Part shown: positions 1-7,669 of the stretch, piece by piece
How the letters are laid out: every line of letters starts with the position of its first letter
How positions within the stretch are numbered: position 1 is the stretch's first letter
Source: Chlorobiota bacterium
GTDB lineage: Bacteria; Bacteroidota; Ignavibacteria; Kapaibacteriales; NICIL-2
DNA: 17,396 nucleotides
NCBI GenBank assembly: GCA_003695605.1
Contig: RFIK01000156.1
Coordinates: 1 to 17,396, forward strand
Direction: 5' to 3'
The notes under the pieces: generated by a model
Database searches by the model: none
What the model saw: the letters and a program-made list of their open reading frames with translations, nothing else
Told to the model about the DNA's origin: nothing
Made by a program: the position numbers and the translations under genes

Positions 1-1
1 G

Positions 2-3000
2 CGCTATACCCCACCGCAGCTGACCACGGCACAGCGTCGCGCTGTCACAGAGCCAGGGCCGCTCATTGTTTCTGCCAGTGCAGGTTCGGGCAAAACACGC
101 GTGCTAGTTGAGCGCTATGTGCGAGTACTGCTCGACGGTGGCGTTGACGTCCGCCGTGTTGTAGCGATGACGTTCACGCGAAAAGCCGCTGCCGAAATGC
201 TCGAGCGGGTTGCAACGCGGCTCGATCGCCTCTTTGCCGAAGCCAAGAACCCCGATGAACTGTTGCAACTGCGCTCCCTCCGCGAGCGACTGGTGAGCGC
301 AAGTATTTCCACCTTCCACAGCTACTGCAGCAGTTTGCTGCGTCGGTTCCCGATCGAGGCAAAAGTCCCGCCCGTCTTCGGTGAGCTTAGCGCTGCCGAC
401 CGTCTTCAACTGCGGCGGCGAGCAATCCGTGTGATCGTCGAACAGTGGCTCAGCAACCATCGTCGTAACGAACTCGCCGAGCTGATTCGAGTCTTTGGTT
501 CCTACCAAGCGCTCGAACGCAGTCTCGAACGTGTGCTGAGCAGCCCATCGCACCTGATCAGCAACTATTCGGTCCCATCGCTCCAAGACCAATTGCACAG
601 CGTGATCGGCCGGCAGGCGAAGCAGCTTGCTAACTTCTGGCAAGAGTTGCTTGGTCGGGCTGGTGGCGATGCAGCAGCAGAGTGTGCGGATGTTCTCGCG
701 TCTGCACAGCAGGTGCTCCGCGCAGGATTTGCGTTCGGCAGCGACAGCAATGACGCACTCCGGCAAGCACTCGAGACATTCCACACAAAGGATGGAGCAC
801 TTCGCGCCAAATGGAAACGTATCGTTGACGAACGCGAAGCACGCACTGCAAAACAGTGGGCAGAAACTGTTCGACTGGCACTCGATGCAGACCTGGAAAC
901 AGAGCAACGTGCTGAGACGGCCGCAACGATTCTCGTTGAGCTTACGTGCGCTGCACTCGAGGTGATGGATGCCGAGAAAACCGATCTGGCAGCGTTTGAG
1001 CCGGATGACCTCCAGCGCCGTGCATTAGCGCTTCTGGACAACGATAGCGTGCGCTCAAGACTCCGCTGGGAAATCGAGCACATCCTCGTGGACGAATTCC
1101 AAGACACCGACCCGATTGAGTACGATCTCTTGCAGCGGCTCGTCCCATTGCACGATCACACAACGGACGCCCCTGAACTGTTTATCGTAGGCGATCCAAA
1201 GCAGAGCATCTACGGCTTCCGGGGAGCAGACGTCCGAGTCTTCGAGCGTGCGCGAGCCGACATCGTCGCGGCGGCTGGTGCAGGACATGACATCCACCTT
1301 CAGACGTCCTTCCGCATGACGCCGGAGCTTGTCGCGCTGGTCAATGCTGTCATGCTGAAAGCAATGCCAGAGCGGACCAGCGGCTACGAGGTCGGCTATG
1401 AAGAGCTCTGCACCGCGCGCGCCATTGAGACGTGCCCTCCCAGCGCGCTTGCGCTCTTGGTAGGGCGGGATGCAAGTGCGACTGCGACGCTGGTTGCACG
1501 TCATATTGCTCACATTACATCCGACGCACTGGAAGTTTGGGATGAAAGTTTCCCTGTTCCAGAACGGCAGAACGGTGGATTCCGCAGTGCACAATACAGG
1601 GACATCGCGATCCTTGCACGAAAGGGCTCGACGCTTGCTGCATACGTCCAGGCACTCCGCGCTGCTGGTATTCCGTTCCGCGTCGAGAGCGGGCGAGGAT
1701 TTTATCAGACGCAAGAAGTGCTCGATGTGCTCTCGTTTCTGCGACTTGTGCACAATCGTCACGACGATGTTGCGGTTGCGACGTTTCTTCGGTCTCCATT
1801 TATTGGCTTGAGCGATTCCGAGCTCGTGCAGATTGCAACACATGGCCGGCAGCAAGCATCACTGTTTGAGCGCTTTGCCACGTTGGCTCAGAGCACCGAT
1901 GCACCGCCGCGGATTGCGGCCGCGTATTCAATGCTTGAGCAGCTCCTGCCGATCGCTACTCGCCTGCCGCCGACGATGCTTGTACGGATGCTCCTGCGTC
2001 GGACGCAGTGGTACCAGAACGTTTCCAGCTCGCCACGCGCAGAGCAAATCATCGCGAACGTGGAAAAGTTACTCGAAGCTGCGCGGCAGTTCGAGCAGCA
2101 GGGATTCCGGAACCTGCTCGATTTTGTCGAGGAGCTCGATAGTCTCCGCCTTGTTGCCGATACAGAATCGGAAGCCGCTGTCATCAGCGACGATAACGTT
2201 GTCACGCTCATGACAATTCACGCTGCCAAAGGGCTGGAGTTCCCGATCGTGTACCTTGTCGGTGCCGACCAGCTCACGAGCGGCCGACCAGAGACTCTTG
2301 CGATCACAGAGGAGTTGGGAGTGACGATCGCATCGGTTGAGGGCAAGGAAACGCTTGGGGGAAAGTTGGCGCGGCAGATTCTTCGCCAACGGGAGCACGC
2401 AGAAGAGCGCCGCCTGCTCTACGTGGCATTGACGCGTGCAAAAGACCACCTCTTCATTGCAGGTACGGTCGAGCCGCCCGACTCTGATGGGACCACCAGG
2501 TCACTGCCGAGCGAGAGCTTCTTGGGTATTGTCAGCCAAGCGCTGGGAATCGAGTGGGAATCCGATTATGGCGTCCGATCGGTGCCGCTGCAAGGCTCTG
2601 TCCGTGCATTCCCAGAAGATCATCCTCGGCAGATTGAATCTACCATCGAAATCATCTACGACTTGCCAGAAGTCAGCACCTCTGCTGGTACACCCCAGCA
2701 GCAGCCGACCGTCCCTGTGATGACCGATGTGGTTGGGGGCACAATTTGCGGGGAGATCGTCTCGGCGTCGCAACTGCTGCTCTTCGAGCACTCGCCGAAG
2801 GACTACTACCGCATCTACCGCTGTGGCTTGCCATCGCAGGAGGACCAGTGGCAGCGTGCAGTGGCACGCTTGGAGCGCGAGGACGACGTTGTCGGAACCC
2901 TTGCGGGGCAGATCATCCACCGTGCGCTGGAATACATTGTCGCACGGGCTGAGCTGCACGCTGTGGATGCTGCCATCGAGCGGGCACTTGTGGACTACCG

Positions 3001-3466
3001 CAGCTCTGCGCACTACACTCTCCGCCAACGGGCTGCCCAGGACGTTCGAGCAACGCTGACATTTCTCGAACGCAACGGCTTGCTCAGCAGCTCACCTTGT
3101 GCGTTCATTGAGCAACCGATCATCATGCCGCTCGGCGAGCATTTCCTCTACGGTGTGCCCGATGTGCTCATCGAAACGCCGACGGGGTGGGAAATTTGGG
3201 ATTGGAAGACAAACCGTCGCGACGAGCGCTCGGCGGACGATTGGCTTGCCTACTACCGCACGCAACTGGAAGTGTATGCACTGCTTGCAGCGTCAGCATT
3301 CCCGTGGCAGGAGCAGTTTACTGTGCGGATAATCTTGACTCGTCCTCCAGTTGCGATGGTGCATCGCACCCTCAATCGCACCGAGCTCGATGCAGCGCGC
3401 GCCCGCATCACGTCGCTCGTCGAGGGGATCGTCCGCACTGCGGCAGAGCCGTGCTCGTTGCGCTGA
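2..3466 (+). CDS. addA: AddA-type UvrD-family helicase-nuclease, 5'-truncated
   Basis: ATP-dependent helicase plus exonuclease subunit expected to process double-strand DNA ends for recombination, normally with an AddB partner, which would lie outside the window. The frame is open from base 2 to the left edge with no start, so the true N-terminus is missing. About 1154 residues are visible; known AddA proteins are roughly 1200. SF1 helicase motifs appear in order: Walker A SASAGSGKT just after the left edge (residues 24-32 of the visible part), motif Ia TFTRKAAAEM, Walker B VDEFQDTD (Asp near 364), GDPKQSIYGFRGAD, an SFRMTPELV segment, TIHAAKGLEFP and RRLLYVALTRAKDHLF. The C-terminus carries a RecB-type PD-(D/E)XK nuclease: GQIIHRALE, then GVPDVLIE, WDWKTN and QLEVYALL. 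A GTG at 101 could be mistaken for the start, but it lies downstream of Walker A and is internal. A generic RecB-like helicase-nuclease is the alternative name. Confidence 0.9.
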   Translation, partial: RYTPPQLTTAQRRAVTEPGPLIVSASAGSGKTRVLVERYVRVLLDGGVDVRRVVAMTFTRKAAAEMLERVATRLDRLFAEAKNPDELLQLRSLRERLVSASISTFHSYCSSLLRRFPIEAKVPPVFGELSAADRLQLRRRAIRVIVEQWLSNHRRNELAELIRVFGSYQALERSLERVLSSPSHLISNYSVPSLQDQLHSVIGRQAKQLANFWQELLGRAGGDAAAECADVLASAQQVLRAGFAFGSDSNDALRQALETFHTKDGALRAKWKRIVDEREARTAKQWAETVRLALDADLETEQRAETAATILVELTCAALEVMDAEKTDLAAFEPDDLQRRALALLDNDSVRSRLRWEIEHILVDEFQDTDPIEYDLLQRLVPLHDHTTDAPELFIVGDPKQSIYGFRGADVRVFERARADIVAAAGAGHDIHLQTSFRMTPELVALVNAVMLKAMPERTSGYEVGYEELCTARAIETCPPSALALLVGRDASATATLVARHIAHITSDALEVWDESFPVPERQNGGFRSAQYRDIAILARKGSTLAAYVQALRAAGIPFRVESGRGFYQTQEVLDVLSFLRLVHNRHDDVAVATFLRSPFIGLSDSELVQIATHGRQQASLFERFATLAQSTDAPPRIAAAYSMLEQLLPIATRLPPTMLVRMLLRRTQWYQNVSSSPRAEQIIANVEKLLEAARQFEQQGFRNLLDFVEELDSLRLVADTESEAAVISDDNVVTLMTIHAAKGLEFPIVYLVGADQLTSGRPETLAITEELGVTIASVEGKETLGGKLARQILRQREHAEERRLLYVALTRAKDHLFIAGTVEPPDSDGTTRSLPSESFLGIVSQALGIEWESDYGVRSVPLQGSVRAFPEDHPRQIESTIEIIYDLPEVSTSAGTPQQQPTVPVMTDVVGGTICGEIVSASQLLLFEHSPKDYYRIYRCGLPSQEDQWQRAVARLEREDDVVGTLAGQIIHRALEYIVARAELHAVDAAIERALVDYRSSAHYTLRQRAAQDVRATLTFLERNGLLSSSPCAFIEQPIIMPLGEHFLYGVPDVLIETPTGWEIWDWKTNRRDERSADDWLAYYRTQLEVYALLAASAFPWQEQFTVRIILTRPPVAMVHRTLNRTELDAARARITSLVEGIVRTAAEPCSLR

Positions 3467-3482
3467 GGGAATGCAGAACGTG

Positions 3483-3490
3483 TAGATTTG
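3483..3490 (+). promoter_or_regulatory. Candidate Bacteroidota-type -7 promoter element
   Basis: TAGATTTG matches the known Bacteroidota -7 consensus TAnnTTTG exactly. It sits in the 58-base gap between the helicase stop and the ATP-grasp start, 34 bases before the ATG, so a transcript would begin near 3497. The upstream element is poor: GTTG at 3457-3460 differs from TTTG by one base and is 22 bases away, longer than usual. A GGAG ribosome-binding site lies just before the ATG. Confidence 0.4.
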
Positions 3491-3524
3491 CGCACCAGTT
3501 TCCACAATCAGACACGTCGGAGCG

Positions 3525-4466
3525 ATGAAGGTTATTGGCGTCCTCTTTGGGATGGAGCAGACATTCCCGCCAGCGCTCGTTGAGCGAATCAACAGCATGC
3601 ACGAAGCCGATGTGCGCGCCGAATTCGTCAAGGTTGGAGCGATCCAGATGGATGCACTGCTCGAGTATGATGTGATCCTCGACCGGATTTCTCACGACAT
3701 CCCATTCTACCGCTCGATGCTAAAAGTTGCAGCGCTTGGCGGCACGGTTGTCGTCAACAATCCCTTTTGGTGGAGCGCCGATGATAAGTTCTTCAACTAC
3801 GCACTGATGGCACGAATTGGGGTGCCGATTCCGCGGACTGTGCTCTTGCCGCACAAGCAGCATCCACCGGGAACGACGTCGGAATCTATGCGCAACTTGG
3901 TGTATCCGCTCGATTGGGATGCAATCTTTGCGTACGTGGGATTCCCGGCGTTCTTGAAGCCACATGCAGGAGGCGGCTGGAAGCACGTCTCCAAGGTACA
4001 CTCGCCGGAGGAGTTCTTTGCAGCCTACGACCAAACCGGCGATCTCTGCATGGTGTTGCAGCAAGCGGTAGAGTTCACCGAATACTACCGGTGTTACTGT
4101 ATTGGACGGCGATGGGTGCGCGTCATGCCCTATGAGCCGCGCAATCCGCACCATGAGCGATACCGAGCCTCGTGGACACCAACGACAGAGCGACTGGCGC
4201 AAATCGAAGATCTTACGCTGAAGATTTGCACAGCTCTCGGCTACGATTTCAACACCGTCGAATTTGCCGTTTCGGACGATGTCCCCTACGCGATTGATTT
4301 TCTCAACCCGGCACCTGACGCAGAGCGGAGCTCGGTGCACGAGGAGAACTTTGAATGGGTTGTGCAAACAACGGCGGAATATTTGGTCGAGCTTGCGCGG
4401 CGGGGGCGAAAAGTGCCTACGCAATACACCTGGAGTGAATTTATTGGCAAGCGGAAACGTACATGA
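3525..4466 (+). CDS. ATP-grasp family ligase-like protein
   Basis: A 313-residue protein with the layout of ATP-grasp enzymes, which join a carboxylate to an amine or similar nucleophile through an acyl-phosphate. The substrate is unknown. The N-terminal third (1-80) looks like a pre-ATP-grasp Rossmann-type domain ending in VVVNNPFWW. Residues 86-105 (DDKFFNYALMARIGVPIPRT) are the usual entry to the ATP-grasp fold. FLKPHAGGGWKHV (143-155) carries the likely nucleotide-binding Lys145 and glycine loop. VEFAV (245-249) and AIDFLNPAPDAE (256-267) supply the expected acidic and Asn metal-binding positions. There is no signal peptide, so it is probably cytosolic. The start has GGAG about five bases upstream. 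The stop overlaps the smpB start by four bases (ATGA), so the two are probably co-transcribed and translationally coupled. A glutathione synthase/RimK-like role is possible, but nothing in the sequence identifies the partner. Confidence 0.8.
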   Translation: MKVIGVLFGMEQTFPPALVERINSMHEADVRAEFVKVGAIQMDALLEYDVILDRISHDIPFYRSMLKVAALGGTVVVNNPFWWSADDKFFNYALMARIGVPIPRTVLLPHKQHPPGTTSESMRNLVYPLDWDAIFAYVGFPAFLKPHAGGGWKHVSKVHSPEEFFAAYDQTGDLCMVLQQAVEFTEYYRCYCIGRRWVRVMPYEPRNPHHERYRASWTPTTERLAQIEDLTLKICTALGYDFNTVEFAVSDDVPYAIDFLNPAPDAERSSVHEENFEWVVQTTAEYLVELARRGRKVPTQYTWSEFIGKRKRT

Positions 4467-4939
4467 GCCAACCCGTGGAGCGGCCACGACGCGTCATTGT
4501 CACCAACCGGAAGGCGCAGCACCTCTACCACATCCTGCACCGTGTGGAAGCGGGGATTGTCCTGCAGGGGAGTGAAGTGAAATCACTGCGTGAGGGTAAG
4601 GTCAATCTGACGGATGCATATGCGGCTTTCCGCGAGAAAGACAAACTCGAGCTGTGGCTACTCAACTTGCATATTGCGCCGTATTCCCACGGCTCGTACA
4701 CCAATCACCTGCCGACACGCCCGCGGAGATTGCTCTTGCACCGGCGGGAGCTTGTGCGGCTCCGTTCAATGGTTGAAGAAAAAGGAATGACGATCGTTCC
4801 GCTCCAGTTGTATTTCTCTGGCCCGTTTGTGAAGGTCGAGCTTGGTGTCGTGCGCGGGAAAAAACTCTACGATCGGCGGGAGGACATCAAAGCGCGTGAC
4901 GCGGAGCGGGCACTGCGACGTGCTGCGTCATCTGAATAG
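4463..4939 (+). CDS. smpB: SsrA-binding protein SmpB
   Basis: SmpB binds tmRNA and delivers it to stalled ribosomes in trans-translation. The 158-residue length is normal for the family. Visible hallmarks are the N-terminal VTNRKAQHLYHI, the central GIVLQGSEVKSLREGKVNL with the conserved GSEVKSLR core, LHIAPYSHGSY, and LLLHRRELVRL. After PLQLYF comes a basic C-terminal tail (KKLYDRREDIKARDAERALRR), the part known to act in the decoding centre. The ATG lies inside the ATP-grasp stop (ATGA overlap), which decides this start and suggests coupling. The gene ends two bases before the 3' end of a convergent tRNA-His gene, leaving no room for a separate terminator between them. No tmRNA gene is visible in the window. 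Confidence 0.96.
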   Translation: MSQPVERPRRVIVTNRKAQHLYHILHRVEAGIVLQGSEVKSLREGKVNLTDAYAAFREKDKLELWLLNLHIAPYSHGSYTNHLPTRPRRLLLHRRELVRLRSMVEEKGMTIVPLQLYFSGPFVKVELGVVRGKKLYDRREDIKARDAERALRRAASSE

Positions 4940-4941
4940 AG

Positions 4942-5016
4942 GGCGGGCAACGGGATTCGAACCCGCGACCCCCAGAGCCACAATCTGGTGCTCTAACCAG
5001 CTGAGCTATGCCCGCC
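4942..5016 (-). tRNA. tRNA-His (anticodon GTG)
   Basis: The reverse strand folds as a full cloverleaf. The acceptor stem pairs GCGGGCA with TGCCCGC. The D arm is GCTC-AGCTGGTTA-GAGC, and the anticodon stem CCAGA/TCTGG closes a TTGTGGC loop with anticodon GTG. The T arm is GCGGG-TTCGAAT-CCCGT. A genomically encoded extra G (the -1 position, 5016) faces C73 (4942), the identity pair specific to histidine tRNA, which confirms the call. CCA is not encoded. It is convergent with smpB and lies 22 bases after the lipoprotein stop, so it may be the last member of the sigma-factor transcript or use its own promoter. Confidence 0.97.
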
Positions 5017-5026
5017 AACGCTGAAG

Positions 5027-5034
5027 CAAAAATA
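5027..5034 (-). promoter_or_regulatory. Candidate -7 promoter element for tRNA-His
   Basis: On the minus strand TATTTTTG matches TAnnTTTG exactly and ends about 10 bases before the 5' end of the tRNA, a fitting distance for a promoter with a very short leader. The nearest upstream TTTG is about 25 bases away, too far for the usual 19-21, so the -33 part is doubtful. Confidence 0.4.
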
Positions 5035-5038
5035 CGGA

Positions 5039-5716
5039 CTACCGCGCCAGCGGGATTTCCAAAAGAGCACTGAGCCGAAGCCGTCGGACTTTCCGTTGTT
5101 GCCCTTGCTCGTTGATTACGACGAAGTGTTGCACGGTGAGCGTGAATACGATGGCGTTCCTACTGTTGCGCCACAGCCGAACCCGGCAGAATACCGAATC
5201 GCGAAGCTCCAACGGGATCTCGGGGCTGGCCGACGTGAGTTTGCTGGTACGGTAGAACCACCCGTTCATCCCTGCTTCGCGGAGGTAGAAGGCAGCCTCT
5301 CCCTGGAAGAGCCGCTTTTCACCGCGATCGAGAAAAAGATTTGCTGTACTATCGAGCTCAAGCGTAAAGCGACGCACGCGCAGTTCAAGCGTATCACGCC
5401 AGCTTTTCGCTTTCGGAATCAAACTCAAGCGCAAGTGGAGGATGCGGCCGTGTACGGTATCGAGCACAATCGAGCTTCGATCGTCCTGTCGCGACCACAG
5501 CTCGTCTGGAGCGTTTGCCAGGGCGTACTCATACTCTTGTCCATCGCCACCAGAAAGGAAGCGGTCATCCCCCGAAGCTTCATCGAGATGCTCCGGCAGG
5601 ATTGTACGCTCGACGGGCTTGGGGTTTTCGACGATAGGATCAGTAACGCTACTTGGATCGGCACAGCTCCAGAGCGCTATCGCAAGTACTGTCAAGAACA
5701 ACAACCGTGTCTTCAT
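5039..5716 (-). CDS. Predicted lipoprotein, unknown function
   Basis: A 225-residue protein that I do not recognise. The chosen ATG gives a classical lipoprotein signal: MKTR, a hydrophobic run to residue 16 (LLFLTVLAIALW), then Cys18 in LWSC. It should be lipidated at Cys18 and anchored to a membrane, probably in the periplasm or outer membrane. A longer frame back to 5749 exists, but it would bury the signal and overlap the upstream gene by 23 bases. The shorter start has AGGAT about nine bases upstream, overlapping the end of the upstream gene. The mature part is rich in charged and alternating hydrophobic residues (for example FTLELDSTANLFLD and VFTLTVQHFVVI), suggesting a beta-sheet fold. 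It begins 10 bases after the anti-sigma/barrel gene, so it probably belongs to the same operon and may assist or sense with it. Confidence 0.75.
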   Translation of the reverse strand: MKTRLLFLTVLAIALWSCADPSSVTDPIVENPKPVERTILPEHLDEASGDDRFLSGGDGQEYEYALANAPDELWSRQDDRSSIVLDTVHGRILHLRLSLIPKAKSWRDTLELRVRRFTLELDSTANLFLDRGEKRLFQGEAAFYLREAGMNGWFYRTSKLTSASPEIPLELRDSVFCRVRLWRNSRNAIVFTLTVQHFVVINEQGQQRKVRRLRLSALLEIPLAR

Positions 5717-5726
5717 TGCTGCAATC

Positions 5727-6911
5727 CTAAAAACGGAACATGATCCCATACGTGATGCCTACATTCGGCGTCAAGTATGGCGTGGACTGATACACGTACC
5801 GCATCAGAGCGCCCTCCAGACCGAGCACGACACCGACTGACGGAGCTGGGCGGTACACCACACCGGCAGTTGCCCGACCGAGCAGGCCGAATTCTGTTGC
5901 ACCCACCCCCAGCTGCGCAAACGGCTCCCACTGGAGTCCGAGCTGGGTACGGTACTGGTAGCTGGCCACGCCCCAGAGCAATGCTGGGTACGCTTCGTAA
6001 CGCATGCGTGTGTCTTCCTGGTAGCCGTAGAACTGCATCGCAAACGGTTCACGGCCAACCTCGATCCCGACGGCGTGGTGGTCACTGAGTGTGTAGAAGA
6101 GCCCAACAGCACTTGTGCTCAATGCGGAGCTGCGGTCCGGCTGCTGTGGGACAGTAACGAGCGAGCTTGTCGCTAACCCGCGGAGGAGGAGACGGAACTG
6201 TGGGTACTGCTCTTGCGAGGGAAGCAGGGGGGGCTGCGGCGATTGTCCGATTGCAACGTCGCTTGATGCCCGTGTTTGCTCAACCCGTCGGATTGTATAT
6301 GGCGCGGCTGTGAAGCGGATTTGCTGGACATCATCCAGGAGCGCAAGCTCCTGCTGGTGCTGCGATGGTTGGAATGGAGGAGTTGTTGCTGGAGCAGCTG
6401 TGTGCTCTGTGGTAGCCACCACGTGTGACCCATCTGTGCGTGGAGAACCTGGAGTGCCGGCGAGATAGACTGTTCGCGTCCGATAGACGACTCGCTCGAC
6501 GATGGTTGTCGCTGGTGATGGTAGCTGAGGAGTAGCTCGTTGCTGTTCGAGTGGCGCTGACGGTGGCGGACTCGATAGGAAGGTCATTGCCAGCCATGTG
6601 AAAGCACCACCAGCAATCGCACTTGCAAGCGGGAGCCAGAGCCGACGCAGGAGGCTTGCGCCAATGCTCGCACCCATCCCGATGCCGATGCTTTGGAAGA
6701 CAGCAGCCGTCGTACTCAACGGTGGTACCAGTGCCACAAGGTCATTGCGTGCTGCTCGGCGAAAAGTGAGCAATTCGCGCATTTCCTGACGCAGGTCAGC
6801 ATGCGTGGCTAGTGCGCTGAAGAGTGGCTCCTCGAGCGCTGGGTCCAATTCGCCATCGAGATATGCCGAAAGCCATTCGGAGTATTGCTCGGTGTAGTCC
6901 ATCTTGATCAT
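5727..6911 (-). CDS. Anti-sigma factor fused to outer-membrane beta-barrel-like domain
   Basis: A 394-residue single chain. Residues 10-58 look like an anti-sigma N-terminus: LSAYLDGELDPALEE followed by a helix, as in the HC2/RsiW-like group, but with no Cys or zinc motif. Residues 89-112 form a strong membrane helix (RRLWLPLASAIAGGAFTWLA). Residues 113-235 are a low-complexity linker rich in Pro, Gln, Thr and Ser. Residues 236-394 alternate hydrophobic and polar residues with many Gly and aromatics, as in small outer-membrane porin-like barrels, and the chain ends in Phe (GIMFRF), the signature used by the BAM machinery. The start overlaps the sigma stop by four bases (ATGA), implying coupling and pairing with that sigma. 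A second ATG nine bases on is possible. The barrel assignment rests on pattern, not a search. Confidence 0.75.
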   Translation of the reverse strand: MIKMDYTEQYSEWLSAYLDGELDPALEEPLFSALATHADLRQEMRELLTFRRAARNDLVALVPPLSTTAAVFQSIGIGMGASIGASLLRRLWLPLASAIAGGAFTWLAMTFLSSPPPSAPLEQQRATPQLPSPATTIVERVVYRTRTVYLAGTPGSPRTDGSHVVATTEHTAAPATTPPFQPSQHQQELALLDDVQQIRFTAAPYTIRRVEQTRASSDVAIGQSPQPPLLPSQEQYPQFRLLLRGLATSSLVTVPQQPDRSSALSTSAVGLFYTLSDHHAVGIEVGREPFAMQFYGYQEDTRMRYEAYPALLWGVASYQYRTQLGLQWEPFAQLGVGATEFGLLGRATAGVVYRPAPSVGVVLGLEGALMRYVYQSTPYLTPNVGITYGIMFRF

Positions 6912-7498
6912 TCATCAGTGGTGTTCATATCCTCGGTTCGATCAGAAAAGTATGGTGCCAGAATCGTGCGGAGTTTCTGCCGTGCACGGAACGCCCGAAC
7001 CTTGACCACATCTGCACTGACGCCGGTCATCGCGCCGATTTCTGCGTACGAGAGTCCTTCGTACTCGTGGAGCACAAAGGCTTCGCGGTATTCCAACGGA
7101 AGCAGCTCTAAGGCCCGGGCAAGGAGCTCCGCTAGTTCATCGTTTTCATAGGGCTGCTCACGCGTGATGTTGTGGTAGTCTTCGAGTTCAAGTGTCGGGC
7201 GAGCACTGCGCTTGATGTTGAGGCAGACGTTCCGTGCAATGCGGAGGAGGAACGCCGGCACGTTCGTCATGAGCCGCGTAGGGTCTGCGCTCGAATAGAA
7301 CCGCAAGAAGGCTTCTTGGAAGGCGTCCTTGGCGACGTCATCATCGCCCATGATACGGCGGCAGTAGGCATAAACCCGCGGTGCATGGCGGTGGTAGAGT
7401 TCCGTAAATGCTGCGTCGCGCTCGCGCTTGGAGTAGCGCTCTGTGTCACTCATCCGCACGTAGAGCTCGGCATCGCTCAAGGCGCCAGCGTCGTTCAT
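6908..7498 (-). CDS. ECF-type RNA polymerase sigma factor
   Basis: A 196-residue sigma-70 family protein of the extracytoplasmic-function group. Region 2 is visible as AFTELYHRHAPRVYAYCRR followed by DAFQEAFLRFY. Region 4 is ALELLPLEYREAFVLHEYEG, then LSYAEIGAMTGVSADVVKVR, the helix-turn-helix that reads the -35 element. Regions 1.1 and 3 are absent, as normal for ECF factors. I chose the ATG at 7498 because region 2 then begins at a typical distance. A TTG-initiated extension to 7564 runs into the divergent promoter region and has no support. No good ribosome-binding site is seen. The next gene, overlapping by four bases, encodes its likely anti-sigma partner. Targets are unknown; autoregulation and control of the divergent T9SS gene are possible. 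Confidence 0.92.
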   Translation of the reverse strand: MNDAGALSDAELYVRMSDTERYSKRERDAAFTELYHRHAPRVYAYCRRIMGDDDVAKDAFQEAFLRFYSSADPTRLMTNVPAFLLRIARNVCLNIKRSARPTLELEDYHNITREQPYENDELAELLARALELLPLEYREAFVLHEYEGLSYAEIGAMTGVSADVVKVRAFRARQKLRTILAPYFSDRTEDMNTTDE

Positions 7499-7550
7499 CG
7501 AATCGAATGGTACAGTTGCCAGGTGCAATAACGAAACTACACCTGTGGGT

Positions 7551-7609
7551 GTAACAGGAGGCAAAGATTTTTATTGCCGGCTGTTACCATCTGCATGCTC
7601 GCCTGTTAC
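7551..7609. promoter_or_regulatory. Divergent control region with three GTAACAG motifs
   Basis: The 171-base gap between the divergent sigma gene and T9SS gene contains the 7-mer GTAACAG three times: on the plus strand at 7551-7557 and on the minus strand at 7587-7581 and 7609-7603. The two minus-strand copies are exactly 22 bases apart, about two helical turns. AAC-containing motifs are typical of ECF -35 elements, so these may be autoregulatory sigma sites. The last copy lies in a 7-bp inverted repeat (7599-7605 with 7612-7618). A short ACACC/GGTGT inverted repeat also precedes the first copy. Confidence 0.35.
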
Positions 7610-7669
7610 TGCAGGCGATCGTGGGTAATTCCCGCTATTGGATTGTTCCACAGTATGCGAGGTTTTTCG

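Noticed and set aside
104..907. Long minus-strand open frame under the helicase gene
   Set aside because: It is antisense to conserved helicase sequence, Cys-rich in a random way, and has no recognisable domain.
1055..1855. Second long minus-strand open frame under the helicase gene
   Set aside because: It is a shadow of the conserved helicase coding frame; composition is not protein-like.
3720..4487. Minus-strand open frame opposite the ATP-grasp gene
   Set aside because: The plus strand has clear ATP-grasp motifs and an operon overlap with smpB, so this is a shadow.
7499..7564. TTG-initiated N-terminal extension of the sigma factor
   Set aside because: It lies in the divergent control region, adds no conserved residues and uses a rare start.
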